From positions 1 to 64,000 of the forward strand of contig CBDFHV010000032.1 of NCBI GenBank assembly GCA_965247705.1: a stretch of DNA of 64,000 nucleotides, read 5' to 3'. Below are positions 17,914 through 26,493 of this stretch, piece after piece. Source of the stretch: CBDFHV01 sp965247705 (GTDB lineage: Bacteria; Pseudomonadota; Alphaproteobacteria; Rhodospirillales; CAMCUA01). The notes beneath the pieces are model-generated. The model did no database searches. It was not told the DNA's origin and saw only the letters and a list, made by a program, of their open reading frames with translations. The stretch's first letter is position 1, and each line of letters starts with the position of its first letter. The position numbers and the translations under genes were made by a program.

Positions 17914-19602
17914 TCACCGTGTCCATGTCGCCCTACGGGAGCCGCTTCGGGTGCGACCGATGGTGATACTCAGAAGAATGACCGGCAGGATGCCCGCGGC
18001 GACGATGGTCAGGGCTCCCAACGCGCATTCCTCCAACAACTCGTCGCTGGCGTACTGGTGAACGAATGTGGCCAGGGTTTCGAAGTTGAACGGCCGCAGG
18101 ATCATCGTCATCGGCAGTTCCTTCATCCCTTCCACGAACACCAGCAGGGCGGCGGTGAGGAAGCTGCCGCGAAGGAGGGGCAGGTGGACGCGGCGCAATG
18201 TGGCGAGCGGCGTCGCGCCCAGGGTGCGGGCGGCACCCTCCATGGCCTCGGTGATCCGCGACAGCCCCGATTCCATGGTGCCGTAGGCCAGTGCCATGTA
18301 GCGAACCGCGTAGCCGATCACCACCACCACGACCGTACCGCTCAACAGCAACCCGGTGGAAACGCCGAAGTGCCGCCGCATCGCCGCGTCAACCGCGTTG
18401 TCCAGCCACGCCGTGGGCAATATCACGCCGATGGCCAGCACCGCGCCCGGAACGGCGTAGCCCAGGCTGGCGAAACGGGCCGCGCCCCGCAACAGCCGGC
18501 CGCGGGTGATCCGCCCGCCGTAGGCCATCCAGGAACCCACGACCAGGGTAACGGCGGCGGCGGCGGCGGAGAGGAAGAGGCTGTTGATGGTGTAACGAAG
18601 ATAATTGGCCTCCAAGGTGGCCTGGTAGTGGTCGAGGGCGTAGTCGACAAGAATTCCCGCCGGTACGACGAAACCCAGAATAACCGGAACCGCGCAGAGA
18701 AGCAGCGCCGCCGCGCGCCAGGGGACGCTCGGATGGTAGGGCCGCGTCGGCGCGGCGCGGCGCGCGGTGGCATGGAACTTTCGACCCCGGCGCGCGCCCC
18801 GTTCGAAGGCGACGAGCGCCAGCACGAACAGGAGCAGAACGCAGGCCATCTGGGCGGCGCCGCTGGCGCTGCCGACGTTCAGCCAGACGTCGATGATGCC
18901 GGCGGTAAACGTGGGAACGGCGAAAAAGTCGACGGTGCCGAAGTCGTTGAGGGTCTCCATCAGGGCCAGGCTGACGCCGATCACCAGCGCTGGCCGCGAC
19001 AGGGGCAGCGAGACCGCCAGAAAGCTTCTCCAGGGCCCCCGGCCAAGGGTTCGGCTGGCCTCGATAAGGCCCGTTGCCTGATCCAGGAAGGCCGATCGGG
19101 CAAGAAGATAGACGTAGGGATAGAGGACCAGCGTCATCACGCCGATGGCGCCGCCCAGGGACCGGATCTCGGGGAACCAATAGTCCCGCGCATCGTGCCA
19201 GCCGAATAGGTCGCGTAAGGCTGCTTGCACGGGGCCGGCGTATTCGAGGATGTCCGTGTACACGTATGCCGTCACGTAAGTGGGCATGGCCATCGGCAGC
19301 AACATCGCCCATTCGAAGATTCCGCGACCGGGAAACCGGCACATGGTCACCAGCCAGGCGGTTCCCGTGCCGATGATCAGGGTGCCGAGCCCGACGCCGA
19401 ACATCAGGGTCAGGGTCGTGGCCACGTAGTTGGGCAGTACGGTCGAAGCCAAATGCGACCAGATGTCCTCGTCGGGCCGCAGGGCCAGAACCACGACGGC
19501 GACGATGGGAACGGAGGCGAGAATGGCCACCACCAGGGTGCCGGCGGTCCACGGGTCCACCAACCCCCGAAGGACCGGAATCAGCCGCGTTCGAGTCTTC
19601 AT
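17914..19602 (-). CDS. fbpB: Iron(III)-type ABC transporter permease, fused two-domain
   Basis: About 562 residues with two BPD_transp_1 halves, each of about six membrane segments, as in FbpB. EAA-loop-like stretches are visible (EASRTLGRGPWRSFLAVSLP in the first half, EGAARTLGATPLATLRRVHL in the second). The start is the ATG of MKTRTRLIPVLRG at 19602; the frame is open further upstream, but that part is antisense to fliX. No periplasmic iron-binding protein gene lies next to the pair. Confidence 0.85.
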   Translation of the reverse strand: MKTRTRLIPVLRGLVDPWTAGTLVVAILASVPIVAVVVLALRPDEDIWSHLASTVLPNYVATTLTLMFGVGLGTLIIGTGTAWLVTMCRFPGRGIFEWAMLLPMAMPTYVTAYVYTDILEYAGPVQAALRDLFGWHDARDYWFPEIRSLGGAIGVMTLVLYPYVYLLARSAFLDQATGLIEASRTLGRGPWRSFLAVSLPLSRPALVIGVSLALMETLNDFGTVDFFAVPTFTAGIIDVWLNVGSASGAAQMACVLLLFVLALVAFERGARRGRKFHATARRAAPTRPYHPSVPWRAAALLLCAVPVILGFVVPAGILVDYALDHYQATLEANYLRYTINSLFLSAAAAAVTLVVGSWMAYGGRITRGRLLRGAARFASLGYAVPGAVLAIGVILPTAWLDNAVDAAMRRHFGVSTGLLLSGTVVVVVIGYAVRYMALAYGTMESGLSRITEAMEGAARTLGATPLATLRRVHLPLLRGSFLTAALLVFVEGMKELPMTMILRPFNFETLATFVHQYASDELLEECALGALTIVAAGILPVILLSITIGRTRSGSRRATWTR

Positions 19603-19851
19603 AGCGGTCCCGTTCACGGGGCCTCGATCCGGCGTGTCGCCGGCGCCGGGCGGCGATTTTGGTCGCCCGCATGGGGGGTTGACGAGTTCATGGCGCGGGG
19701 CTCTTCGGTGAGGACCCGATTGACAGGCGCCGCCATTCTCCCACATGGAAAGCAGGACTTCATCCCGTTTGGCATCTCCGCCGGCGTCGGCGCCTGGTGT
19801 TGACGTCCGCCGCCGCAGCGGGGAGTCTGAGGACATGGGCAGGAATAGATC

Positions 19852-20277
19852 ATGAAGGTGTCCCGCACTCGCGACGTCAAGCAGGGCACCGGGCCGCGCC
19901 CCGCCGGGCGGTCCTCTCCCGTCGGTGAGTTCGCCTCGCACCTGCGGGAAAGCGGCGAAACGCCGCCCAGCAGCGGCACCGAGGCGTCCGGACCGGGGAC
20001 CGTCGACGGGATTCTCGCCGTCCAAGAAGCGCAGGGCGCCGGCGGCGAGCGGTTGCGAAAGCGAACCGGCGACTATGGCGAGGATTTGCTCGACAAGTTG
20101 GAAGAAATTCGCCGCGCCCTGTTGTCCGGTGTCCTGTCGAAAGATCGCCTGGTGGCCCTGGCCCAGGCCGTACGCGCGCGTCGACAGCAAAGCGACGATC
20201 CGCGGCTGAATAAGATCATCGAGGAAATCGAACTGCGCGCTGAAGTCGAGATCGCCAAACTCACCCGTACTTCATAG
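19852..20277 (+). CDS. fliX: Flagellar assembly regulator FliX
   Basis: 141 residues. The family hallmark is the second half: VDGILAVQEAQG, then GEDLLDKLEEIRRALLSGVL, and the ending DPRLNKIIEEIELRAEVEIA. In Caulobacter, FliX couples completion of early flagellar structures to FlbD-dependent sigma-54 transcription. It is divergent from the ABC permease and sits among flagellar genes whose upstream regions carry sigma-54-type promoters. Confidence 0.88.
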   Translation: MKVSRTRDVKQGTGPRPAGRSSPVGEFASHLRESGETPPSSGTEASGPGTVDGILAVQEAQGAGGERLRKRTGDYGEDLLDKLEEIRRALLSGVLSKDRLVALAQAVRARRQQSDDPRLNKIIEEIELRAEVEIAKLTRTS

Positions 20278-20368
20278 GCGAATCGGTTTCGGGATCTTAT
20301 CCCTGCCGCACAGTTTTACATCAATTATTTCAACAGAGTAACACATGCGAGAGGTTGCGCATGAGGCC

Positions 20369-20397
20369 TTGCCGTGGCGCTGTCCCATACGTATAGT
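20369..20397 (+). promoter_or_regulatory. Sigma-70 promoter of dksA
   Basis: TTGCCG at 20369-20374 and TATAGT at 20392-20397 are separated by 17 bases. Transcription would begin near 20404, which supports a translation start at 20438 rather than the earlier in-frame ATG at 20345. Confidence 0.55.
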
Positions 20398-20437
20398 CCC
20401 GCCGCCAAATCGACTACGGACGGCAGAGTTCCCCTTC

Positions 20438-20854
20438 ATGACCGAGACACTTCCCCCAAATTATCGGCCCCGCGCGAAGGAGAAGTTCATGAACACGCGG
20501 ATGCGGGAGCATTTCCGGCAGAAGCTTCTGCGTTGGCGCGGCGAGTTGTTGTTGGAATCGAACGAGACGCTGGTGCATCTTCAGCGTAGCGCCGCCACCG
20601 AAGCGGACATCGCCGACCGAGCCTCCATCGAAACCGATCGGGCCCTGGAATTGCGGACCCGGGATCGGGCCCGTAAGCTGATCACCAAGATCGACGAAGC
20701 CCTCCATCGCATCGAGAACGGAACCTACGGCTTTTGCGAGGAAACCGCGGAGCCGATCAGCATCAAGCGGTTGGAAGCCCGTCCCATCGCCACCCTGAGC
20801 GTCGAAGCCCAGGAACGGCACGAGCGCATGGAGCGCACCCACCGCGACGACTGA
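20438..20854 (+). CDS. dksA: DksA/TraR family RNA polymerase-binding protein
   Basis: RNA polymerase secondary-channel regulator acting with ppGpp, 138 residues from MTETLPPNYRPRAKEKFMNT. The coiled coil includes ASIETDRALELRTRDRARKL, and the end is the DksA tail RLEARPIATLSVEAQERHER. The zinc finger keeps one cysteine only (YGFCEETAEPISIKRL), the usual alphaproteobacterial variant that cannot bind zinc classically. It is monocistronic, with its own promoter and a strong terminator. Confidence 0.9.
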   Translation: MTETLPPNYRPRAKEKFMNTRMREHFRQKLLRWRGELLLESNETLVHLQRSAATEADIADRASIETDRALELRTRDRARKLITKIDEALHRIENGTYGFCEETAEPISIKRLEARPIATLSVEAQERHERMERTHRDD

Positions 20855-20877
20855 CCGACAGGTTAGGCCAGTTCGTT

Positions 20878-20916
20878 ACGACGAAGGGGCGGGTCCGGGA
20901 CCCGCCCCTTCGTCGT
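20878..20916. terminator. Perfect 19-bp palindrome between dksA and flgH
   Basis: Arms at 20878-20896 and 20898-20916 are exact complements with one central G. The convergent genes dksA and flgH end on either side, so it probably stops both transcripts. The GGGGCGGGTCC core is shared with the palindromes at 2939 and 48074. Confidence 0.7.
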
Positions 20917-20945
20917 TGCGAAATGTCGTTTTGGCGAACAATCGA

Positions 20946-21719
20946 TCAGAAGGGATAGAGGATATCCCAGACCTGGGTGCCCCAGCGAGGCTTTTGGAGT
21001 TCGCTCAGGGTACCGCGACCGCCGTAGGCCACCCGCATTTCGGCGATCTTCTCGTGCGAGATGCTGTTGCCCGGCTCGATGTCCGCGGGTCGGATAACGC
21101 CCGTCACCAGGAGTTCCCGCAGCTCCGCGTTGACCCGGACCTCTTGGCGTCCGGTGATGGCCAGGTTGCCGTTGGGCAGGATCTGAGTCACGACGGCGGC
21201 CAGCGTCAGCTCGATGACCTCGCTGCGCTCGATGGTGCCGTCGCCACTGGTCCCGTGGACGGTGTCGAAGCTGAAGATGGTCGCCGGCACAATGGCCTGG
21301 GGCAACTTTTTCGCGAATTCCGCCTCCAGGCCCAGAATGTTGGTTACGTTCTGATCCTCGCTGTCGTCCCGGTCCCGCTCGGTGAGGTTTTCCAAGGTCG
21401 CGCTGTCGTCCAGGTCCAGGCTCACGGTGAGGATGTCGCCCACCTCTTTCGCCCGCTGATCCTTGAAGAATGCCCGGGCGCCCGGACGCCACAGGGAGTT
21501 GGGGTTATCGTCCACCGCCAGGGGCGCGGGCATGGGCATGCTTACGGGGCGGTAGTCCTTGCGCGCCACCGGGTTGGTGATTTGCGACAGTTGCGGCCCG
21601 CCGTCCACGTCCGTCAGCTGGTTGAACGTGTCGGTACAAGCGGCAGCGGCGAGGGCGGCGGCGAGAACGCTTAGCCGGACGGCGACGCGGGACCCGGCGC
21701 GTGATGGGAGGCGCGGCAT
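20946..21719 (-). CDS. flgH: Flagellar L-ring lipoprotein FlgH
   Basis: Outer-membrane L-ring subunit, 257 residues. A lipoprotein signal ends in a lipobox (LAAAACTDTF, Cys about residue 28). The family core is present: NPNSLWRPGARAFFKDQRAK, VGDILTVSLDLDDSATLEN, and the C-terminal VIRPADIEPGNSISHEKIAE and VAYGGRG. Last gene of the leftward flgF-flgG-flgA-flgH unit, four bases after flgA. Confidence 0.95.
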   Translation of the reverse strand: MPRLPSRAGSRVAVRLSVLAAALAAAACTDTFNQLTDVDGGPQLSQITNPVARKDYRPVSMPMPAPLAVDDNPNSLWRPGARAFFKDQRAKEVGDILTVSLDLDDSATLENLTERDRDDSEDQNVTNILGLEAEFAKKLPQAIVPATIFSFDTVHGTSGDGTIERSEVIELTLAAVVTQILPNGNLAITGRQEVRVNAELRELLVTGVIRPADIEPGNSISHEKIAEMRVAYGGRGTLSELQKPRWGTQVWDILYPF

Positions 21720-21723
21720 CGAT

Positions 21724-22695
21724 CTACTCCTTGATCAGGGCCACCTGGTCGAGGGCAAGCACGGTCGCCTTGCCGGCGCCGGTCACGGTTGCCTCCACGA
21801 TCTGGTTGCTCTGGATGTTGTTGATGCGAATGGTGCTGCCCCGCCCGCCATCCTCCAGGGCCTTTCCGCGGGCCGTGAGCAGCATGCCGGGGCGCCGAAT
21901 GATCAACGTGACGAGACTTCCCTTGGCAACGAGAACCGGCCGGCGGACGTCCTTTGTCCGAATGGCGCGGCCGGGCAACAGGGCGCGCAGGGGCGCCATG
22001 CCGACAAGGCGATCGGCGTCGACGATGATGTGGCGATGCATGCGGTCGGTCCGCAGGGGAGTCCATGTGAGATCGTTCGCCGTGATCACATCGTTGGCGG
22101 CCTTGCGGGCCGTCAGCACCGGCACACGGGTAACGTCGTAAACGCGACCGCTGACCCGCACCGTGACGCTCTCCGGATGGTCGGGTGGCGCCGTCACGAT
22201 GGCGCTGAAGTGTCGACTTCGCGGGTCGTAGGCGAGTTGGCGGACGGCGACTTCGGTCGCCGCGTCCACCGGCACGTGCAAGCGAAATCCGCGCCCCGCG
22301 ATTTGCACCATGTTGTCATGGTCCATGCCTTCCTGGTCGATGAGTTCCTCCAGCAAGCGGGCCTCGAGGTCCCGACGATCGATAATCTGGCTGTCGCGGC
22401 GGACGATACTGCGCTTCAGGCGGCTGTTGGGGCGCCAGTCGAGACTGAACTTGCGGGCTACCCGGTAGAGCCAATGGGAGTCGAGGACGAACTGCTGGCC
22501 CGGTTTCGGCGCATAGACAACCACGTCATCGGCACGCGGGCCCGCATTGCGGAAAAGATCTCCCAGCCGCACGTAAATGCCCGTCACGACGACCGAATCG
22601 TTTGAGGCCGGCGGCCCGGGATCGGCCACCTCGCCGGTCGCCGGCGCGGACCAGGCGGTGGCCGTCAGCAGAAGGGCGAAGAGGATGCGGTTCAT
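21724..22695 (-). CDS. flgA: P-ring assembly chaperone FlgA
   Basis: Periplasmic chaperone for FlgI, 323 residues, starting with a signal peptide (MNRILFALLLTATAWSAPAT). The SAF-like domain appears as KAANDVITANDLTWTPLRTD with LVGMAPLRALLPGRAIRTKD, and the end has VEATVTGAGKATVLAL. It is longer than enterobacterial FlgA, as is common in this class. It starts nine bases after the original end of flgG. Confidence 0.9.
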   Translation of the reverse strand: MNRILFALLLTATAWSAPATGEVADPGPPASNDSVVVTGIYVRLGDLFRNAGPRADDVVVYAPKPGQQFVLDSHWLYRVARKFSLDWRPNSRLKRSIVRRDSQIIDRRDLEARLLEELIDQEGMDHDNMVQIAGRGFRLHVPVDAATEVAVRQLAYDPRSRHFSAIVTAPPDHPESVTVRVSGRVYDVTRVPVLTARKAANDVITANDLTWTPLRTDRMHRHIIVDADRLVGMAPLRALLPGRAIRTKDVRRPVLVAKGSLVTLIIRRPGMLLTARGKALEDGGRGSTIRINNIQSNQIVEATVTGAGKATVLALDQVALIKE

Positions 22696-22704
22696 GGTTC
22701 GCTC

Positions 22705-23490
22705 CTATCGCAGATTTGTCAGGGTGCCCATCATCTCGTCCGAGGTCTGGATCACCTTGGAGTTCATTTCTTAGGCGCGCTGGGCCGAAATGAGGTTGGA
22801 TATCTCCTCCACCGCGTTGACGTTGGAGGTCTCGAGGAATCCTTGCAGCAGGCTGCCGAAGCCGATGGCGGCGGGATTGCCCGTCGTGGGAGTTCCCGAA
22901 GCCGCCGATTCCAGCAACAGATTGTCGCCAATTGCCTCCAGGCCGGCGTCGTTGGGGAACACGGCGAGCTGGATCTGTCCGACGTTGCTGAGGGTCACCT
23001 GGCCCTCGATTCGGGCCAGCACTTCGCCACTGGCGTTGATGGTTACGTCGACCGAGTTGTTGGGCACCGTCAGTCCCGGTTGCAAGGTGTAGCCATCATG
23101 GGTGACGATTTCGCCGTCGGCGTTGAGCTGGAACGTGCCGTCGCGGGAGTAGGCGGTATCACCGTTCGGCAGATCGATCTGGAAGAATCCCTCCCCCTGA
23201 ATCGCGACGTCGAAGGTGTTGTCCGTGGCCGCAAGGTTGCCCTGCTCGTGAATGCGATAGACCGCCGCCAGCTTGACGCCCAGGCCCAATTGCACGCCCG
23301 TGGGCACGACGTTGCCCGCATCCGAAGAGGTCGATCCCACCCGGCGCAGGTTCTGGTACAGCAAGTCGTGAAACTCGCTTCGCCGGAGCATGTAGGCGGT
23401 GGTGTTCATGTTCGCCAGGTTATTGGACACAACTTCCACGTTGCGCTGCTGGGCGAGCATCCCGGTCGCGGCAATATCCAGCGATCTCAT
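22705..23490 (-). pseudogene. flgG: Distal rod protein FlgG with in-frame UAA at codon 240
   Basis: Distal rod subunit. It starts MRSLDIAATGMLAQQRNVEV with the rod motif NLANMNTTAYMLRRSEF. The frame stops after LISAQRA with TAA at 22771-22773, but directly past that codon it continues EMNSKVIQTSDEMMGTLTNLR to a TAG at 22705. The family sequence there is QRAYEMNSKVIQ, so the TAA replaces a Tyr codon by one base change. Read through, the protein is 261 residues, the standard FlgG length. As written it lacks the C-terminal D0 helix (last 22 residues), which packs in the rod core and is expected to be essential. Confidence 0.85.
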
Positions 23491-23538
23491 GGCTCAGGTT
23501 CCTTGCTGCATTCGTTTCGGTCGGCGGCGAAGTCGATC

Positions 23539-24270
23539 TCAGGCGGCCAGTAACTCACGCGTCATGCGCTTCAGCCGCTCGTCTTCCTTGTCGATGAAGC
23601 CCTTCACCCCATCGTGGGCGCGATGAATGCGGATCATTTCGGTGATCTCGCTCACCCCTTCCACATTGGAGCCTTCGAGCACGCACTGCACCACGTCGGG
23701 CTGGTCCACGTCGACGGGTTCGTCGTCGGACTCATAGAGGCCGCTGGTGGTATCGCGTAGGTTTTGCGGGTTCTCGAAGCTGACGATGCGCATCCGACCC
23801 AGGATGCCGTTCTCCGTCGATACGGTGCCGTCCCGGGCGATTGTGATCGCCTTGTCCTCGGGCGAAAACGTAAACGGCTGGCCGGCATCGGAGAGGACGG
23901 AATAGCCATGCTCGCTCAGGAGCTGGCCGTCCCCGTCCAAATGGAACCGGCCGGCACGGGTGTAGCGCGGACCTTGGTCGGTCTCGACGACGAAGAAGCC
24001 ATCGTTGCGCACCGCCACGTCCAGCGGATTTCCGGTCTCGCGCAGTTCCCCTTCGCTCACGTCGCGATAGGTGGCGACGTCGCGCACGTAGGCATGTTTG
24101 TCGCCGAGGATCGAATCACCCCCGCGGCTGCGGACCAGATGGTCCACGAACATCATCTTTTGACCCTTGAACCCGGTGGTGTTGATGTTGGATATATTGT
24201 GCGCCACCAGGTCCATTTGGCGGCGCAGGGCGTCCTGGCGGGAGAGTGCGATGAGGATTGTGTTTTCCAT
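23539..24270 (-). CDS. flgF: Proximal rod protein FlgF
   Basis: 243 residues. It starts MENTILIALSRQDALRRQMD with the rod motif HNISNINTTGFKGQKMMFVD, then NPLDVAVRNDGFFVVETDQG and a C-terminal helix (GVSEITEMIRIHRAHDGVKG). First gene of the leftward flgF-flgG-flgA-flgH operon, with a sigma-54-type promoter 78 bases upstream. The frame is intact. Confidence 0.93.
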   Translation of the reverse strand: MENTILIALSRQDALRRQMDLVAHNISNINTTGFKGQKMMFVDHLVRSRGGDSILGDKHAYVRDVATYRDVSEGELRETGNPLDVAVRNDGFFVVETDQGPRYTRAGRFHLDGDGQLLSEHGYSVLSDAGQPFTFSPEDKAITIARDGTVSTENGILGRMRIVSFENPQNLRDTTSGLYESDDEPVDVDQPDVVQCVLEGSNVEGVSEITEMIRIHRAHDGVKGFIDKEDERLKRMTRELLAA

Positions 24271-24347
24271 TGGTCCACGTCCTTTGGTGTTCTCTCGTGT
24301 CCCGGCGTGCCGCTCTGGCGACGACGACGCCTGTCGTGCCTAGATCG

Positions 24348-24365
24348 ATGCATGGGCCGTGCCAG
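24348..24365 (-). promoter_or_regulatory. Sigma-54-type promoter for flgFGAH
   Basis: The leftward strand reads CTGGCACGGCCCATGCAT, matching YTGGCACG-N4-TTGCW with one change. It drives the flgF unit. The rest of the 395-base divergent region 24271-24665 holds a possible rightward sigma-70 pair (TTGCCC and TATGCT, 18 bases apart, near 24468-24497) in front of fliL and no gene. Confidence 0.7.
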
Positions 24366-24665
24366 AACCATAACGCACTGAATATAAACGTGTTACTGGC
24401 GCTGACCCCGTCCCTTGCCGGTGGCCTGGAGCGGAACTGTTGGGTGTTGTTGCCGGGCATTTATTGCCCAATTTCCGGTCGCTCTGGTATGCTCACCCGA
24501 ATGTCCGGCCGCCCGATCGCCCCGGATCGTCCGGGTTCACGCGGGGTCTGGAGGTCGGCGTCGAGACCGGGGCATTTCGCCTTCAACGTCTTATTAACCA
24601 GGTCGCCTATAGGGTAACGGACGCTGAAAGCGCGGATCGGCGCTTAGCGCCCACGGAAGTGAGCC

Positions 24666-25211
24666 ATGGCGGAAGACGACGACCTCGAAGATGAAATCGA
24701 CGACGAGGAGGAAAGCGGGGATGATTCCCCACAAGAGAAGGGCGGTAAGAAACGGCTCCTCCTCCTGGTGGCGGTCGCCCTACTTCTGGTCGTCGGTGGT
24801 GTCGCCGGAGCCTACTTCACGGGATTGCTTCAGCCGCTTGTCGATCTGTTCGCCGGGGGCGGCGCAAAGGAACCGCCGGCCCTCGAAGAGCCCGTGCTGA
24901 GCGATGAAACGGTGTTCTACGATCTGCCCGAACTTCTGGTGAACCTCAACACGGGCCAGCGAAAGTCCACGTTCCTCAAGATACGCGTGAGTCTGGAATT
25001 GGGAAACTCTCAGGACGTCACCAAGGTCGAACAGATGATGCCGCGGATCATCGACAATTTCCAAGTGTACCTGCGGGAGCTGCGCATCGAGGATCTGAAG
25101 GGTTCGGCGGGCATGTATCGTCTGCGCGAAGAGCTCCTCATCCGGGTGTCCGCGGCGGCCGCGCCAATCCGTGTCAAGGACGTCCTGTTCAAGGAAATGT
25201 TGATCCAATGA
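24666..25211 (+). CDS. fliL: Flagellar basal body protein FliL
   Basis: Inner-membrane protein near the stator, 181 residues: an acidic cytosolic start, one membrane segment (LLLLVAVALLLVVGGVAGAY, about residues 30-50) and a periplasmic stomatin-like domain (FYDLPELLVNLNTGQRKSTF, ending KDVLFKEMLIQ). First gene of a rightward run through fliM, a DUF6468-like gene and motE. The frame is intact. Confidence 0.93.
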   Translation: MAEDDDLEDEIDDEEESGDDSPQEKGGKKRLLLLVAVALLLVVGGVAGAYFTGLLQPLVDLFAGGGAKEPPALEEPVLSDETVFYDLPELLVNLNTGQRKSTFLKIRVSLELGNSQDVTKVEQMMPRIIDNFQVYLRELRIEDLKGSAGMYRLREELLIRVSAAAAPIRVKDVLFKEMLIQ

Positions 25212-25263
25212 TGGTCCGGGGCGTGCGCCATTCGGCGACGCGGTGTGACCACACAAGGCAACC

Positions 25264-26481
25264 ATGAGCCCACCGGCGGACGAAGACGAAGACGGCGACG
25301 GCCAAGTCGAAGGCGAGGGCGACGAGCAGGACGCGATGGCTGCCGAATGGGAAGCGGCGCTGGCCACCGAGGGCGGCGATGGGACCGGCGAGGAAGGTGG
25401 CGGCGACGGCGGCAACGGTGGCGACGGCGGCGACCAGGACGACCTGGCAGCCGAGTGGGAAGCCATGATGAGCGGCGGCGGCGATGCCGCGGCCGCGACG
25501 TCCAGCACGGGGCGGGAATCCACCCGGGTCCTCAACCAGGACGAGATCGACAGCCTTCTCGGCTTCGACGACGAGCACGACGAGGGCAGCGACCGTACGG
25601 GCATCCAGGCGATCCTCAACAGCGCCCTGGTCTCCTACGAACGCCTGCCGATGCTGGAAGTGGTGTTCGACCGACTGGTGCGCCTGATGTCCACGTCCCT
25701 GCGCAACTTCACCTCCGACAATGTGGAAGGGTCGTTGGACAACATCGTCAGCATCCGCTTCGGCGACTACCTCAACTCGATTCCCCTGCCGGCCATGCTC
25801 AGCGTATTCAAGGCCGAGGAGTGGGATAATCACGGTTTGATCACCGTCGATTCCTCGCTGATCTACTCGATCGTCGACGTCCTTCTCGGCGGCCGCCGCG
25901 GCACCGCCGCCATGCGCATCGAAGGCCGGCCCTACACGACCATCGAGCGCAACCTGGTCGAGCGCATGATTCACGTCATGCTGGCCGACCTGGGGGCCGC
26001 CTTCGAGCCGCTCATCCCGGTGGCCTTTCGCTTCGACCGGTTGGAAACCAACCCCCGTTTCGCGACCATCTCGCGCCCGTCGAACGCCGCCATCGTGGCC
26101 AAGCTGCGGATCGACATGGAAGACCGGGGCGGGCGCCTGGAGCTTCTGATCCCCTACGCCACCCTGGAGCCGGTTCGCGAGCTCCTGCTGCAGATGTTCA
26201 TGGGCGAGAAGTTCGGCCGCGATTCCATCTGGGAGACCCATTTGGCCGAGGAACTGTGGCTCACGGAAGTGGACATGGAGGCGGTCTTGGACGAGCAGGT
26301 GATGCATCTGAAGGATGTCTTCGCGATGAACGTGGGCTCGCAACTGTCCCTGAACGCGACGGCGGAATCCCTTGTCGACCTGCGCTGCGGCGAGGTGGTC
26401 ATGTACGACGGCCAAATGGGCCGCAAGGGCGACCGCATCGCCATTCGTATCCAGGATCGTGTGGAAAAGACCAAGACCTAA
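25264..26481 (+). CDS. fliM: Flagellar motor switch protein FliM
   Basis: C-ring protein that binds phosphorylated CheY and FliN/FliG, 405 residues. The CheY-binding motif LNQDEIDSLLGF lies at about residue 90, unusually far in, because it follows an acidic Gly/Glu/Asp-rich leader. That leader has two copies of an AAEWEA motif (about residues 27 and 60). The middle domain (SYERLPMLEVVFDRLVRLMS) and the C-terminal SpoA domain (GQMGRKGDRIAIRIQDRVEK) are complete. Confidence 0.93.
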   Translation: MSPPADEDEDGDGQVEGEGDEQDAMAAEWEAALATEGGDGTGEEGGGDGGNGGDGGDQDDLAAEWEAMMSGGGDAAAATSSTGRESTRVLNQDEIDSLLGFDDEHDEGSDRTGIQAILNSALVSYERLPMLEVVFDRLVRLMSTSLRNFTSDNVEGSLDNIVSIRFGDYLNSIPLPAMLSVFKAEEWDNHGLITVDSSLIYSIVDVLLGGRRGTAAMRIEGRPYTTIERNLVERMIHVMLADLGAAFEPLIPVAFRFDRLETNPRFATISRPSNAAIVAKLRIDMEDRGGRLELLIPYATLEPVRELLLQMFMGEKFGRDSIWETHLAEELWLTEVDMEAVLDEQVMHLKDVFAMNVGSQLSLNATAESLVDLRCGEVVMYDGQMGRKGDRIAIRIQDRVEKTKT

Positions 26482-26493
26482 CGGAGGCTGACC

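Noticed and set aside
19610..20190. N-terminal extension of the ABC permease frame
   Set aside because: It is antisense to fliX, has no membrane-domain character of an FbpB N-terminus, and a good ATG lies at 19602.
20278..20437. dksA start at ATG 20345
   Set aside because: A good promoter lies at 20369-20397, downstream of that ATG, and the family N-terminus begins near MTETLPPNY at 20438.
22771..23490. FlgG as a complete 239-residue protein
   Set aside because: The conserved C-terminal sequence continues in frame directly past the stop.
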